Shown piece after piece: positions 32,113 through 41,072 of a stretch of DNA of 64,000 bases. The position numbers were made by a program, and so were the translations under genes. Origin of the DNA: Acidimicrobiales bacterium. GTDB taxonomy: Bacteria; Actinomycetota; Acidimicrobiia; Acidimicrobiales; JAVJTC01. The notes beneath the pieces were generated by a model. It did not search any database, was not told the origin of the DNA, and saw only the letters and a program-made list of their open reading frames with translations. The stretch covers positions 144,317-208,316 of the forward strand of contig JAVJTC010000020.1 of NCBI GenBank assembly GCA_040219085.1. The letters are read 5' to 3'. Each line of letters opens with the position of its first letter. The stretch's first letter is position 1.

Positions 32113-33332
32113 GAGCGGTCGGCGCCGGCGGCTCCCCGCAGTTGCCGTCGGGGGTCGCTGTCGCCGCCCGGGGGATCTCGAAGCGGTTCCGTCTCCAGAA
32201 GGACCGGCCGTCGAGCCTCAAGGAGGGACTGCTCAACCTGCGGCGGACCACCTACGACGAGTTCTGGGCACTCAACGACGTGGATCTCGACATCCGTCGG
32301 GGAGCGGCGTTCGGGATCATCGGCCACAACGGTTCCGGGAAGTCCACGCTGCTGCGGCTGATCGCGGGGATCCACCGACCGACGACGGGCACCATCGCCG
32401 TCGGCGGTCGGGTCTCGGCGCTGTTGGAACTCGGCGCCGGTTTCCACCCCGACCTCACAGGACGCGAGAACGTGTTCCTCAACGCGTCGATCCTGGGGAT
32501 CCCACCGACCGAGATCCGCGAAAAGCTCGACGAGATCGTGTCGTTCGCCCGACTCGACGACTTCATCGACTCCCCGGTGAAGATCTACTCGAACGGGATG
32601 CTCGTCCGTCTCGGCTTCTCGGTTGCCATCCACGTCGAACCCGACGTCCTGCTGCTCGACGAGGTCATCACCGTCGGCGACGAGGAGTTCCAGCGGGCCT
32701 GTCTCGAGGAGATCCTGCGGTTCCGCGAGCGTGGGGTCACCATCGTCGTGGTCTCCCACGACCTGGGGACCGTCCGGCGGTTCTGCGACGACGCCGCCTG
32801 GCTCGACCACGGGCGGGTCGTCACGACGGGCACCTCGGGCGACGTGGTCGACCGCTATCTCACCGACGTCGACGCGCACACCTCGTCGGACGCGGCGGAC
32901 GTCGGCGCGACCGTACGCGTCGCCGACGTCGAGTTCATCGACGGCTCCGGTCGCTCGACGATCGCAGCGGCCACCGGCGAAGCACTCACCCTGCGCGGGC
33001 ATCTCGATGTCCAACCGGGGGTCGAGGGACTGCGCTTCCGCATGCTGTTCCACGGCCCCGGTGGTGTGAATTTCGCTGAACCGGTCGTCACACTCGACGC
33101 GGCCCGCACGAGGGGTGGGGGCCGCATCCAAGTGGACTACGTCATCGACCGGTTCCCGTTCCGACCCGGCTCCTACCCGTTGACGGTCTTCGCCGAGAGC
33201 CCGGACGGTTCCGTCGTGCACCATCGACTGGAGCGGGTGTTCACCCTGCAGGTTCTCGCAGGAGCCGATCCCGACATGCCCGGCTGGGTGGATCTCGGTG
33301 GCCGCTGGGAGGACACCCCGCCGCAGCGATGA
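32109..33332 (+). CDS. wzt: ABC polysaccharide exporter ATPase with C-terminal glycan-recognition domain (Wzt)
   Basis: 407 residues. Nucleotide-binding domain (about 15-245): Walker A GHNGSGKST (72-80), signature YSNGMLVRLGFS in place of LSGGQ as usual in Wzt, Walker B VLLLDEV and switch VVSHD. A beta-rich C-terminal domain (about 270-395) with FIDGSGRS, LRFRMLFHGPGG and PLTVFAESPDG resembles the Wzt carbohydrate-binding domain, which recognises the capped non-reducing end of the chain before export. TagH-type ATPases have a different extension, so this favours the Wzt export mode. GTG start overlaps the permease stop; a longer frame from 31290 is a shadow. Confidence 0.9.
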   Translation: MRAVGAGGSPQLPSGVAVAARGISKRFRLQKDRPSSLKEGLLNLRRTTYDEFWALNDVDLDIRRGAAFGIIGHNGSGKSTLLRLIAGIHRPTTGTIAVGGRVSALLELGAGFHPDLTGRENVFLNASILGIPPTEIREKLDEIVSFARLDDFIDSPVKIYSNGMLVRLGFSVAIHVEPDVLLLDEVITVGDEEFQRACLEEILRFRERGVTIVVVSHDLGTVRRFCDDAAWLDHGRVVTTGTSGDVVDRYLTDVDAHTSSDAADVGATVRVADVEFIDGSGRSTIAAATGEALTLRGHLDVQPGVEGLRFRMLFHGPGGVNFAEPVVTLDAARTRGGGRIQVDYVIDRFPFRPGSYPLTVFAESPDGSVVHHRLERVFTLQVLAGADPDMPGWVDLGGRWEDTPPQR

Positions 33333-33346
33333 GCCGCGACTCGGGT

Positions 33347-35581
33347 TCAGCCCCGGGTCCAGAAGGTGCAGATCTGGTCCACCTGTACCCGCTCGAATCC
33401 CGCGCCGAGCAGTACGGCGGTGGTCTCGTCACGGTTGCGGGGCTCGGGCGGTGGTGCCTCGAACAACGGATCGGCGACGTACTGGCACGCCGAATCCACC
33501 TCGAGCGTGTCCAGCGCGGCGGCGAAGCTCTCGCGTTCCCCCTCGGCGAGTCCCCAGGTGAGCGCATCGGTCACGAGGCGTCGTTCGGCGGCGTGGAAGG
33601 CCGGCACGTTCGCCAGGGGGCCCTCCACGTAGCGCACCAGCGGGTTGGTGGCGTGCACCTCACCCGACAGGACCGCCAGGGGGTAACCCACCCGCCACGG
33701 GGTCGCCGCGATTCCCTCCGGCGCTGTGAGCGAGATGAGAGTCTCGGCCGCAGGTGTCTCGACAGCCAGCAGGTCGCGCCGCGGGAAGTCCCACTCAGCG
33801 ACGTTGAAACGGGACACGCTCGGGGTTCCGACGACCGCGGTCACGGCGAGTAGCACTCCCACACCGACCGTCCCGGCTCCCGCCACGAGCCTCTGTGCCG
33901 GTAGTCGCAGGTCACCCCCCAGCGCCGCGAGGGGTGAGGCCAGCATCATCCCGACGGCGGCCCCGACCGGCAGGACCCACATCACCCGCCAGATCACAGC
34001 ATCGGCACCGGCGGCGTCGTCTGCTGCCGTCAACACGCCCGGGAACAGGACCAGTCCGATCACGACGGCCACTGAACCCGCGAGGGCGAACCGGGCCGAC
34101 GCGTCGCGAACCCACAGCCAGCCGAGAATCGTGGCCGAGATCGTCACGAACGCCGCCGGGCCGTTCCCGAAGGCCGAGTAGAAGGTGAACGCGGACAGGT
34201 TCTGCGCTGAGAACGACGCGCCGGCGTCACCGATCTGAGCGAGGACGAAGCGTCCGACCACCAGCGGAGACGGGTCGGCCACCTCCCGTGCGAGGGCCGC
34301 ACCGAGCGGGTACACGACCGCCAGAGCCGCCGGCAGGGCCCGCTCGCGCAGCGTCCCGATCACCACGTCGCTCCCGCTGCCGAGGGTCGTACCTGCCACG
34401 CCCGCTCCCACGGCGAGCGCGGCGACGAGCGGGGCGACGAACGCTCCGGTCGTGCTGAGGCCGATGGCTGCGATGCCACCGGCGACGAGCAGCCACAGCG
34501 ACCGCCGCTCGCCGTCGCGGGCCCAGCGCAGTCCGTGGTGCCACAGGAAGGGCACGACGACGATCAACAGGGCCGTCTTGCCGAGGTGGGCCCGAGACCA
34601 GTTGTTGTTGCCGATGTTCGTGTCGGACTGGCCGTCCCACAGGAAGAACAGGTACGTCATCGTCGTCGCGATGGCCGGCTGTACGAACCCGAACGTACGC
34701 AGCAGGCGCCAGAGTGCGAGGACGCCGAGCGCGGAGATGAACGGGCTCGCGACCAGATGGGCCAGTGTCGTGGCGGAGATGGGCGCCAACGCTGCGATCG
34801 AGCCGTACAACGGCTCGATCGTCGTCTGGGGTACCGCCGTGCGGGTCTGGCGGAAGACCTGGTCGGCGAAGATCGTGTCGCGGTCGGGGAACGGGCCGTC
34901 GTGCTGTTCGATGTAGGTGGCCCGGTTGAGGACGAAGACGTCGTCGATCTCGGTACGCACGGTGAATGCCGACATGACCGCCAGTCCGGCGGTCACCGCC
35001 AGGATCAGCGCGACCGCGACCGCCCCCGGTGCACGTGGCGCGCCCGTGACGAGAGTCTCGTCGTGGTCGAGGGTCCCTTCGCCGTGGCCGGGCGGGGCGA
35101 CGTCGGGCTCTCGGGCGTGCCCCCGGCAGGCCTGAACCACGAACCAGAGGCCGGCCCCGACGAGCGCGACGAGCGCCACCCAGGTCGGGGGCCACGCCGA
35201 GCGGGTGAGACGCCAACGCGACATGACGAAGGCCATGACCGCGACAGCGCCGATCCATGCGCCGATCCTCCCCAGCGAGCGCGGGTCTCTCGGGAGGGCG
35301 ACCCTGCGGAGCCTCATCGGGTTGGCGCGACCGCCGACGACGACGAAGGCGAGAACAACTGGCAGCGTCGCGATCCACAGCGCCGTCGTCGGGTCCCGAT
35401 CCCAGTCCGCGAGGAACGACAGATGCGCGATCACGGTCCAGGAAGCGAATCCGGCGACCACGAAGTCGACCGTCCTGTCGAGGGCCGCCGTGAGCACGGC
35501 CGGGACATCGTTCCCGGAGCCGCGGGGACGGACCCGGACGGCGTCCGGCGAGCCGGGGGACGGAGTAGGGGAGGAGATCAC
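33347..35581 (-). CDS. Large polytopic membrane protein, probable GT-C-like enzyme
   Basis: 744 residues with about 14-16 predicted membrane helices between residues 35 and 590, then a soluble, probably extracytoplasmic, C-terminal domain (about 600-744) with a Cys pair (VDSACQY and VDQICTFW). The first large loop after the central helix (about 220-270) contains acidic residues ([21 protein letters not shown]), where GT-C lipid-linked-sugar transferases keep their catalytic Asp/Glu. Function as a mannosyl- or arabinosyl-type transferase is inference; I recognise no named family with confidence. Lies opposite in strand to its neighbours, converging with wzt with a gap of only 14 bases. GTG start; minus-strand TACTCT lies 11 nt upstream at 35593-35598. 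Confidence 0.7.
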   Translation of the reverse strand: MISSPTPSPGSPDAVRVRPRGSGNDVPAVLTAALDRTVDFVVAGFASWTVIAHLSFLADWDRDPTTALWIATLPVVLAFVVVGGRANPMRLRRVALPRDPRSLGRIGAWIGAVAVMAFVMSRWRLTRSAWPPTWVALVALVGAGLWFVVQACRGHAREPDVAPPGHGEGTLDHDETLVTGAPRAPGAVAVALILAVTAGLAVMSAFTVRTEIDDVFVLNRATYIEQHDGPFPDRDTIFADQVFRQTRTAVPQTTIEPLYGSIAALAPISATTLAHLVASPFISALGVLALWRLLRTFGFVQPAIATTMTYLFFLWDGQSDTNIGNNNWSRAHLGKTALLIVVVPFLWHHGLRWARDGERRSLWLLVAGGIAAIGLSTTGAFVAPLVAALAVGAGVAGTTLGSGSDVVIGTLRERALPAALAVVYPLGAALAREVADPSPLVVGRFVLAQIGDAGASFSAQNLSAFTFYSAFGNGPAAFVTISATILGWLWVRDASARFALAGSVAVVIGLVLFPGVLTAADDAAGADAVIWRVMWVLPVGAAVGMMLASPLAALGGDLRLPAQRLVAGAGTVGVGVLLAVTAVVGTPSVSRFNVAEWDFPRRDLLAVETPAAETLISLTAPEGIAATPWRVGYPLAVLSGEVHATNPLVRYVEGPLANVPAFHAAERRLVTDALTWGLAEGERESFAAALDTLEVDSACQYVADPLFEAPPPEPRNRDETTAVLLGAGFERVQVDQICTFWTRG

Positions 35582-35622
35582 GACGCGCGCCGAGAGTACT
35601 CCCGGGAGTGAGCGGTGCCCGG

Positions 35623-35628
35623 TACCCT
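35623..35628 (+). promoter_or_regulatory. -10 element (TACCCT) for gmd
   Basis: TACCCT ends 9 nt before the ATG at 35638. A divergent TACTCT for the minus-strand membrane protein sits 25 bases away at 35593-35598. Confidence 0.4.
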
Positions 35629-35637
35629 CTACCGCCC

Positions 35638-36609
35638 ATGCGGACAGCTTTCATCACAGGGATCTCCGGTCAGGACGGGTCGTATCTCGCCGAGTTCCTC
35701 CTGGCACGGGGCTACACGGTTCACGGGCTCGTCCGCCGCTCTTCGTCGGTCACCACCTGGCGCCTCGACGGCATCTACGAGGCACCTCAGGAGGCCGAGC
35801 GGCTGATCCTGCACTACGGCGACGTGACCGACGGGGTATCGCTCAGCCGCCTGTTCGCCGAGATCCGGCCCGACGAGGTCTACAACCTGGCCGCGCAGAG
35901 CCATGTGATGGTCTCGTTCCAGTTGCCCGAGGCGACGGCGGACGCCACCGCGCTCGGGGCGCTGCGGGTCCTCGAGGCACTGCGCGCAGCCAGCGTCGAC
36001 GCCCGCTTCTATCAGGCCTCGTCGTCGGAGATGTTCGGCTCCACGCCGCCCCCGCAGAACGAGATCTCGCGGCTGCACCCCCGTTCGCCCTACGGGGTCT
36101 CGAAGGTCTTCGCGCATCACGCCACGGTCAACTACCGCGAGGCGTACGACATGTTCGCCGTCTCCGGGATCCTCTTCAATCATGAGAGCCCCCGACGGGG
36201 CGAGACCTTCGTGACCCGCAAGATCACCCGGGCCGTCGCTGCTATCGAAGCCGGCCGTCAGGAGCACCTGTACCTCGGGAACCTCGATGCCCGTCGGGAC
36301 TGGGGATTCGCGGGCGACTACGTGGACGCCATGTGGCGGATGGTGACGGCCGACGAACCTGCGGACTTCGTCATCGGAACCGGTGTCGCCCACTCGGTGA
36401 GGGAGTTCTGTGAGCTCGCGTTCGGACATGTCGGCCTGGACTGGGAACGCTACGTCCGTCACGACGACCGCTACGAACGTCCGGCGGAGGTCGAGAACCT
36501 CGTGGCCGACGCCTCGGCAGCCGAGGCTCAACTCGGTTGGACGCCCACTGTGGACTTCGCATCCCTCGTCGCGATGATGGTCGAGGCCGACCGGGCGCCG
36601 TACCGCTAG
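35638..36609 (+). CDS. gmd: GDP-mannose 4,6-dehydratase (first copy)
   Basis: 323 residues, NADP-dependent short-chain dehydrogenase. [15 protein letters not shown] (8-22) is the diagnostic GMD nucleotide block; [10 protein letters not shown] carries the catalytic Ser/Glu and YGVSKVFAH the Tyr-x3-Lys pair; [21 protein letters not shown] and [19 protein letters not shown] are GMD-specific. Produces GDP-4-keto-6-deoxymannose, precursor of GDP-fucose, GDP-rhamnose and others. Start moved from 35608 to 35638 because the motif and the -10 element fit. A second copy is at 53086-54060 and a GDP-fucose synthase at 46082-47047. Confidence 0.93.
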   Translation: MRTAFITGISGQDGSYLAEFLLARGYTVHGLVRRSSSVTTWRLDGIYEAPQEAERLILHYGDVTDGVSLSRLFAEIRPDEVYNLAAQSHVMVSFQLPEATADATALGALRVLEALRAASVDARFYQASSSEMFGSTPPPQNEISRLHPRSPYGVSKVFAHHATVNYREAYDMFAVSGILFNHESPRRGETFVTRKITRAVAAIEAGRQEHLYLGNLDARRDWGFAGDYVDAMWRMVTADEPADFVIGTGVAHSVREFCELAFGHVGLDWERYVRHDDRYERPAEVENLVADASAAEAQLGWTPTVDFASLVAMMVEADRAPYR

Positions 36610-36678
36610 GGCGCGGCAAGCGCGCTCGAGGTCCACGCGCCGGATATCGGAGGGGCCGACGTCGCAGGCCGGGCCGTG

Positions 36679-37683
36679 TCAGGAAGGTCCGAGCAGGAAC
36701 CCGACACCCCAGCTGAGATGCATGGTGGGGTAGATCGCCACGAGACGGACCGCCGTGCCCGGGCGGTCGGCCGACCCCCGGCCTTCGTGGTCGACGCCGA
36801 GAGCCGTCGACACGGCGGCAACGACGACCCCGGCGAGGTAGGCGGCCGGCACGGCCAGCGCGGCTCCCCGCCGGCCGACGAGGCCGAGCCCCACGGATCC
36901 GGCCAGGCCGGCCACCAGCAAGGGTGCGGCGAGTTGACGTGGCCGTATCGAGCGTGGGTGGCGTCGCAGGACTTCCCGCTTCCACCGCCCGTAGCCGAGA
37001 TACTGGCCTGCGAGCCCCGAGAGTGTCGATCGGGGCCGGTATACGACCCTCAGATCGGGATCGAACCAGACGGTCCCACCGGCGTCGCGGAGGCGCCAGT
37101 TCAGTTCGTAGTCCTGGTTGCGGATCAGCGACTCGTCGTAGCCGCCCACCGCGTCGAGCGCGTCACGCCGGAATGCGCCGAGGTAGACGGTGTCCACCGG
37201 CCCCTCGGATCCCCCGAGGTGCACCGCGCCGCCGCCGACGCCGAACCGGGAGGTCATCGCGGCGGCCACGGCCCGCTGGAACGGCGTCTCGCCCAGCGCG
37301 TCCTGGATCCCACCGACGTTGACCGCGCCTGTCTCCGTCAACGTGGCGAGAGCGATCCGCAGGTAGCCGGGCGGAACCTCCGAGTGGGCGTCGACACGTA
37401 CGATCACCGGTCCGCTCGACGCGGCGATAGCGGCGTTGAGAGCGGCGGGAGTCGAACCCGCGGGGTTGTCGACGACCCGTACCGGTGGTCCGTCGGCGTC
37501 CAGTGAGGCCTCGGCCGCGAGGGCATCGGCGACCTCGCGCGTGCCGTCGGCGGACGGTCCGACCGCGATCGTGACGTCGAAGGCGACGTCGAGGTCCTGA
37601 TCCACGACGGAGCGGACCGTCGCCGGCAGGTGAGCGGCGTCGTCGCGGGCGGGGATGACGACCGACAGGCCCGGTTCGTGCAC
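36679..37683 (-). CDS. Family 2 glycosyltransferase with C-terminal membrane helices (ExoA-like)
   Basis: 334 residues. GT2 domain at 1-235: GLSVVIPARDDAAHL, GPSADGTREV, PAALNAAIAASSG, metal-binding VRVDAHSEVPP, then GAFRRDALDAVGGYDESL and NQDYELNWRLRDAG. Two to three hydrophobic segments follow (about 250-300 and near the end), anchoring it to the membrane like succinoglycan glucosyltransferase ExoA. The sugar cannot be deduced. It is 6 bases downstream of the WbaP-like gene on the same strand, so the initiating enzyme and this transferase probably act one after the other. Confidence 0.85.
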   Translation of the reverse strand: MHEPGLSVVIPARDDAAHLPATVRSVVDQDLDVAFDVTIAVGPSADGTREVADALAAEASLDADGPPVRVVDNPAGSTPAALNAAIAASSGPVIVRVDAHSEVPPGYLRIALATLTETGAVNVGGIQDALGETPFQRAVAAAMTSRFGVGGGAVHLGGSEGPVDTVYLGAFRRDALDAVGGYDESLIRNQDYELNWRLRDAGGTVWFDPDLRVVYRPRSTLSGLAGQYLGYGRWKREVLRRHPRSIRPRQLAAPLLVAGLAGSVGLGLVGRRGAALAVPAAYLAGVVVAAVSTALGVDHEGRGSADRPGTAVRLVAIYPTMHLSWGVGFLLGPS

Positions 37684-37689
37684 GTCGAC

Positions 37690-39075
37690 TCAGCCGCGGC
37701 GGGCGATCATCACCCAGAGCGTGCGCACGAGGATCTGCAGGTCGAGGACCGGCGACCAGTTGACGAGGTACTGGATGTCGTGCCCGAGCTTGTAGGCGGG
37801 GTCCAGGTCGTAGCGGCCCCTGACCTGGGCGAGGCCGGTGATGCCGGGCGGGATCTCGTGGCGACGTTCGTATCCGGGGATCAGCTCGGAGAACCGTTGC
37901 GTCATCTCGGGCCGTTCGGGGCGAGGTCCGATGATGGACATCTCACCGCGCGTCACGTTCCAGAACTGGGGGAGCTCGTCGAGGCGGGTGCCCCGTAGCC
38001 AGCGACACGCCGGGATCACCCTCGGGTCGTCGGTGCCGCTCGACATGACCGCTCCGGTGCGTTCCTCGGCATCGGGGTACATCGTGCGGAACTTCACCAT
38101 CGAGAACGGGCGGCCCTGGAACCCGGTGCGTGCCTGGCGGTAGAACAGCGGCCGCCCGGCAACCGCGAGAACGTACAGCGCCGTCAGGCCGGTGACGACG
38201 ATGAGTATCGGCGCCAGCGCCACGAGCAGCACGAGTTCACACGCCCGCTTGAAGCGCACCTTCGACGGAGGAAGCGTGTGCGACAGCAGGGTCACGTAGG
38301 GCATCCCGCCGATCTGACGGACGTTGCGCAGCCCCATCAGGGCATTCTTCGCCGTCACCCGGAGGTAGACGCCCTTGCGTTTCGCCTCGAAGCTCGACAG
38401 CGGCTCCGGATAGATGTCCTCGAGCGATGTCTCCGACACGAGCATGACGTCGGTGACGGTGTGCGCCTCCGCCAGCTCGACGAGCCGCGAGGGGTCGGTC
38501 GTCTGGGCCACGACCTTTGCATCGCGGTCGGACTCCGCGAGGTGCTTGGCGGCGAGGGCCATGTCGTCGGGGTTGCCGACCAGCATGACCCGCGGCGGTC
38601 CGTACCGGCTCGACCGCAGGATCCGTGACAGGTGGCGGTTGCCGGTCACGGCGAGCGCGACGAACGCACCGACGAAGGGAAGGTTGCCCCTCGGGATCGG
38701 GTACCGGTCGGTCGGCAGGATGACGAGAGCGCAGGCCGCCAGGGCGATGACGGTCAGGCCCGCGACGCGGCCGAGCCACATGCGACGACCGAGGCGGAAC
38801 GTCCGGTCGTACAGGCCGCCGAAGTAGTACACGACGAGGTGGACCGCGGTGGCGGCTCCGAAACCACCGAGATGGACCGCCAACGAGGCGCTCGGCCAGG
38901 CCGTCCCGAAGCGTACGAGCATGACGAGGCACATGACGCCGAACAGGGCGACGGCATCGAGGACGTAGAGCCAGCGGAACCCGCGCGCCGCCAGAGCGCC
39001 GATTATCGGTGGTCCCGGGGCAGGGTCTTGTCCGGTCGCGCGCTGCGTCGCGATGTCGTTCGACCGATGTTCCAT
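37690..39075 (-). CDS. Undecaprenyl-phosphate sugar phosphotransferase (WbaP/EpsE-type polyprenyl glycosylphosphotransferase)
   Basis: 461 residues. Four N-terminal membrane helices (about 35-165), a CoA-binding-like Rossmann region (VMLVGNPDDMALAAKHL), one more membrane helix (VLLVALAPILIVVTG) and the catalytic sugar-transferase domain (about 275-461): FKRAC, FYRQARTGFQGRPFSMVKFRTM, then LRGTRLDELPQFWNVTRGEMS, IGPRPERPEM, GITGLAQVRGRY. It transfers hexose-1-phosphate to undecaprenyl phosphate, committing the pathway. The start is ATG 39075, with GGAGGAAGC just upstream; a 937-residue open frame from 40503 is an antisense shadow. Confidence 0.93.
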   Translation of the reverse strand: MEHRSNDIATQRATGQDPAPGPPIIGALAARGFRWLYVLDAVALFGVMCLVMLVRFGTAWPSASLAVHLGGFGAATAVHLVVYYFGGLYDRTFRLGRRMWLGRVAGLTVIALAACALVILPTDRYPIPRGNLPFVGAFVALAVTGNRHLSRILRSSRYGPPRVMLVGNPDDMALAAKHLAESDRDAKVVAQTTDPSRLVELAEAHTVTDVMLVSETSLEDIYPEPLSSFEAKRKGVYLRVTAKNALMGLRNVRQIGGMPYVTLLSHTLPPSKVRFKRACELVLLVALAPILIVVTGLTALYVLAVAGRPLFYRQARTGFQGRPFSMVKFRTMYPDAEERTGAVMSSGTDDPRVIPACRWLRGTRLDELPQFWNVTRGEMSIIGPRPERPEMTQRFSELIPGYERRHEIPPGITGLAQVRGRYDLDPAYKLGHDIQYLVNWSPVLDLQILVRTLWVMIARRG

Positions 39076-39161
39076 GACCGCTTCCTCCGGCGGCGCGCGC
39101 CCTGATCGCTCGGCACGAACGCGGCAGGTGGGGGACAACCAGAGGGTAGCTGCCGAGTCGC

Positions 39162-39167
39162 TACGGT
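39162..39167 (+). promoter_or_regulatory. -10 element (TACGGT) for the LpdA-like gene
   Basis: TACGGT ends 7 nt before the ATG at 39175; no ribosome binding site is seen, consistent with a leaderless message. Confidence 0.45.
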
Positions 39168-39174
39168 TGGCGCC

Positions 39175-40542
39175 ATGCGAAAGACCCGGATGGTGATCAT
39201 CGGCGGCGGTCCCGCCGGCAACACGTGTGCCACGACAGCTGCACGCCACGGCGCGGAGGTCACCGTCGTCGAGCGTGACATCGTCGGTGGTGCCGCCCAC
39301 CTGTGGGACTGCGTGCCCTCCAAGGCGATGATCGCCACGGGTGGGGCGATGACATTTCTCCGTCGGGCCGACGGGATGGGTCTCGATCCCGTCGAGACCC
39401 ACGTCGACACGGTCGCCCTGCGCGAGCGGATCGAGGCGATCGAGGATCGCCTGCAGCGTCAGGTCGTGGAACTCCTCACCTCCCAGGGCGTCCGCATCAT
39501 CGAGGGATCGGGACGGTTCGTGACGCCGCACGAGGTGGCGGTCGACGGCAACGACGGTCGCGAGCACCTGCTCGAGGCCGACATCGTCGTCTTGTCGACC
39601 GGTAGCCGGCCCCGCATCCCCGAATGGTGCGAGCCCGATGGCCGCCGCGTCCTCACCACCCGGCAGGCCTACCCGCCCGAGGAGATCCCCGAACACCTCG
39701 TCGTCATCGGCTCCGGTGTGACCGGTGTCGAGTTCGTCAACATGTTCACGAGCTTCGGCAGCGCCGTGACCCTCGTCGTGAGCCGTCAACAGGTGCTCCC
39801 CCAGAAGGACCCCGAGGTCGCCGCCGCACTCGAGGAGACATTTCTCGACCGTGGGGTGAAGCTGCTCAAGGGGGCCCGGGCCGAGGGGCTCGCCGTCGAC
39901 GGTGACGAGGTCACCGTCAGCTGCGACGACGGGCGTCGGGCCGTGGGATCCCACGCCCTGCTCGCGATCGGCTCGGTTCCCAACTCGGAGTCTCTCGGGC
40001 TGGAACTCGCGGGTGTCGAGACCACCGGTGGATACGTGAACATCGATCACAACTGCGTGTCGTCGGCCCCCCACGTCTACGCGGCGGGAGACCTCTCCGG
40101 GAAGCTGCCGCTGTCGTCGGTCGCCGCAATGCAGGGTCGCAAGATCGCCGAGCACGCCCTGGGCCTGCACCACACGCGGCCCCACCGCCACGTCGGCTAC
40201 GACCGGGCGGCCTCGGCGATCTTCACCGAACCCGAGATCGCCGACGTCGGTCTGGCCGAAGCCGATGCCTTCGCATCCGGTCGCAAGGTCCGCGTCACGA
40301 AGGTGCCGTTCTCGGTCGCTCCCAAGGCGCTCATCGACAACGACCCGCGCGGCTTCGTGAAGATCGTCTCGGATCCCGCGACGGGCGTGATCCTGGGTGG
40401 GTCGATCGTGGGCCGTCACGCAGCTGAGCTGATCTCGGTGATCGCACTCGCTGTCAACGCCCGGTTGACCGTGACCGACATCGTCGAGTCCCTGCTGGTG
40501 CACCCGACGCTCGCCGAGGTCCTCGCCGAGGCGGCCGAGTAG
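39175..40542 (+). CDS. lpdA: LpdA-like NAD(P)H:quinone reductase (dihydrolipoyl dehydrogenase paralogue lacking the disulfide)
   Basis: 455 residues with the E3 flavoprotein fold: FAD motif GGGPAGNT (10-17), NAD(P) motif GSGVTGVEF, and AAGDLSGKLPLSSVAAMQG. In place of the redox CxxxxC, the segment reads AAHLWDC: position 41 is Ala and only C46 remains, so no disulfide can form and lipoamide cannot be its substrate. This is the known state of mycobacterial LpdA (Rv3303c), which reduces quinones. The C-terminal HPTLAEVLAEAAE keeps the His but is shorter than in true E3. Compare the genuine lpd at 1661-3055, which has both cysteines at the same positions. Confidence 0.88.
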   Translation: MRKTRMVIIGGGPAGNTCATTAARHGAEVTVVERDIVGGAAHLWDCVPSKAMIATGGAMTFLRRADGMGLDPVETHVDTVALRERIEAIEDRLQRQVVELLTSQGVRIIEGSGRFVTPHEVAVDGNDGREHLLEADIVVLSTGSRPRIPEWCEPDGRRVLTTRQAYPPEEIPEHLVVIGSGVTGVEFVNMFTSFGSAVTLVVSRQQVLPQKDPEVAAALEETFLDRGVKLLKGARAEGLAVDGDEVTVSCDDGRRAVGSHALLAIGSVPNSESLGLELAGVETTGGYVNIDHNCVSSAPHVYAAGDLSGKLPLSSVAAMQGRKIAEHALGLHHTRPHRHVGYDRAASAIFTEPEIADVGLAEADAFASGRKVRVTKVPFSVAPKALIDNDPRGFVKIVSDPATGVILGGSIVGRHAAELISVIALAVNARLTVTDIVESLLVHPTLAEVLAEAAE

Positions 40543-40559
40543 GTGAGCGGGCCGCGTCG

Positions 40560-41045
40560 GTGAGTGGCCCGGAGCCGGGTCGCGTCGACCTGCTCGCGAC
40601 GGTCGGACAGCGGGCGATCGCGCGCGTCGTGGACTGGATCGTCGTGTTCGCGGTGTGGTTCGCGATCCTCGGGCCGGTCGCCGAGACGAACGGTGACGAC
40701 GTGTCGGTGCCCGCCTGGGCCGCGGCTGTCGCCGTCGTGGTGGTCCTGGTGTACGAGACGCTCTTCGTCGCCTGGCGTGGTCAGACGCCCGGCAAGATGC
40801 TCATGAGCATCCGCATCGTCGACATCGCCGACGGCGAGCCGCCCTCGGTGGTGATGGCGGTGCTCCGGGTCGCGCCGGTGGCGGGGATCGTCGCCGTACT
40901 ACCCGGTCAGATCTTCCCGATCGTGCTGGTCGTCGTGCACTTCACCGCCGGGTTCGCACGGGACTCCCGGGGCGTTCTCGACCGGCTGGCGCGCACCGTG
41001 GTGGTGCAGACGAGGCGACCGGAGTTGGAGGCGGGGGCCCTGTGA
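40560..41045 (+). CDS. RDD-family membrane protein
   Basis: 161 residues. The family Arg and Asp-Asp landmarks appear as RAIARVVDWIVVF near the N-terminus, then a second helix (AAVAVVVVLVYETLFV), GQTPGKMLMSIRIVD before the third, and a final hydrophobic segment (GIVAVLPGQIFPIVLVVVHF). RDD proteins are small integral membrane proteins of unclear role, some possibly ion exchangers. GTG start 17 bases after the LpdA-like gene, so probably co-transcribed with it. It converges with the carboxylase gene. Confidence 0.85.
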   Translation: MSGPEPGRVDLLATVGQRAIARVVDWIVVFAVWFAILGPVAETNGDDVSVPAWAAAVAVVVVLVYETLFVAWRGQTPGKMLMSIRIVDIADGEPPSVVMAVLRVAPVAGIVAVLPGQIFPIVLVVVHFTAGFARDSRGVLDRLARTVVVQTRRPELEAGAL

Positions 41046-41072
41046 CCGTCCCGCCCCGGGTCCGGACGCCCG

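Noticed and set aside
37690..40503. 937-residue reading of the WbaP-like gene
   Set aside because: The extra N-terminal half is antisense to the LpdA-like gene; the true start with GGAGGAAGC lies at 39075.
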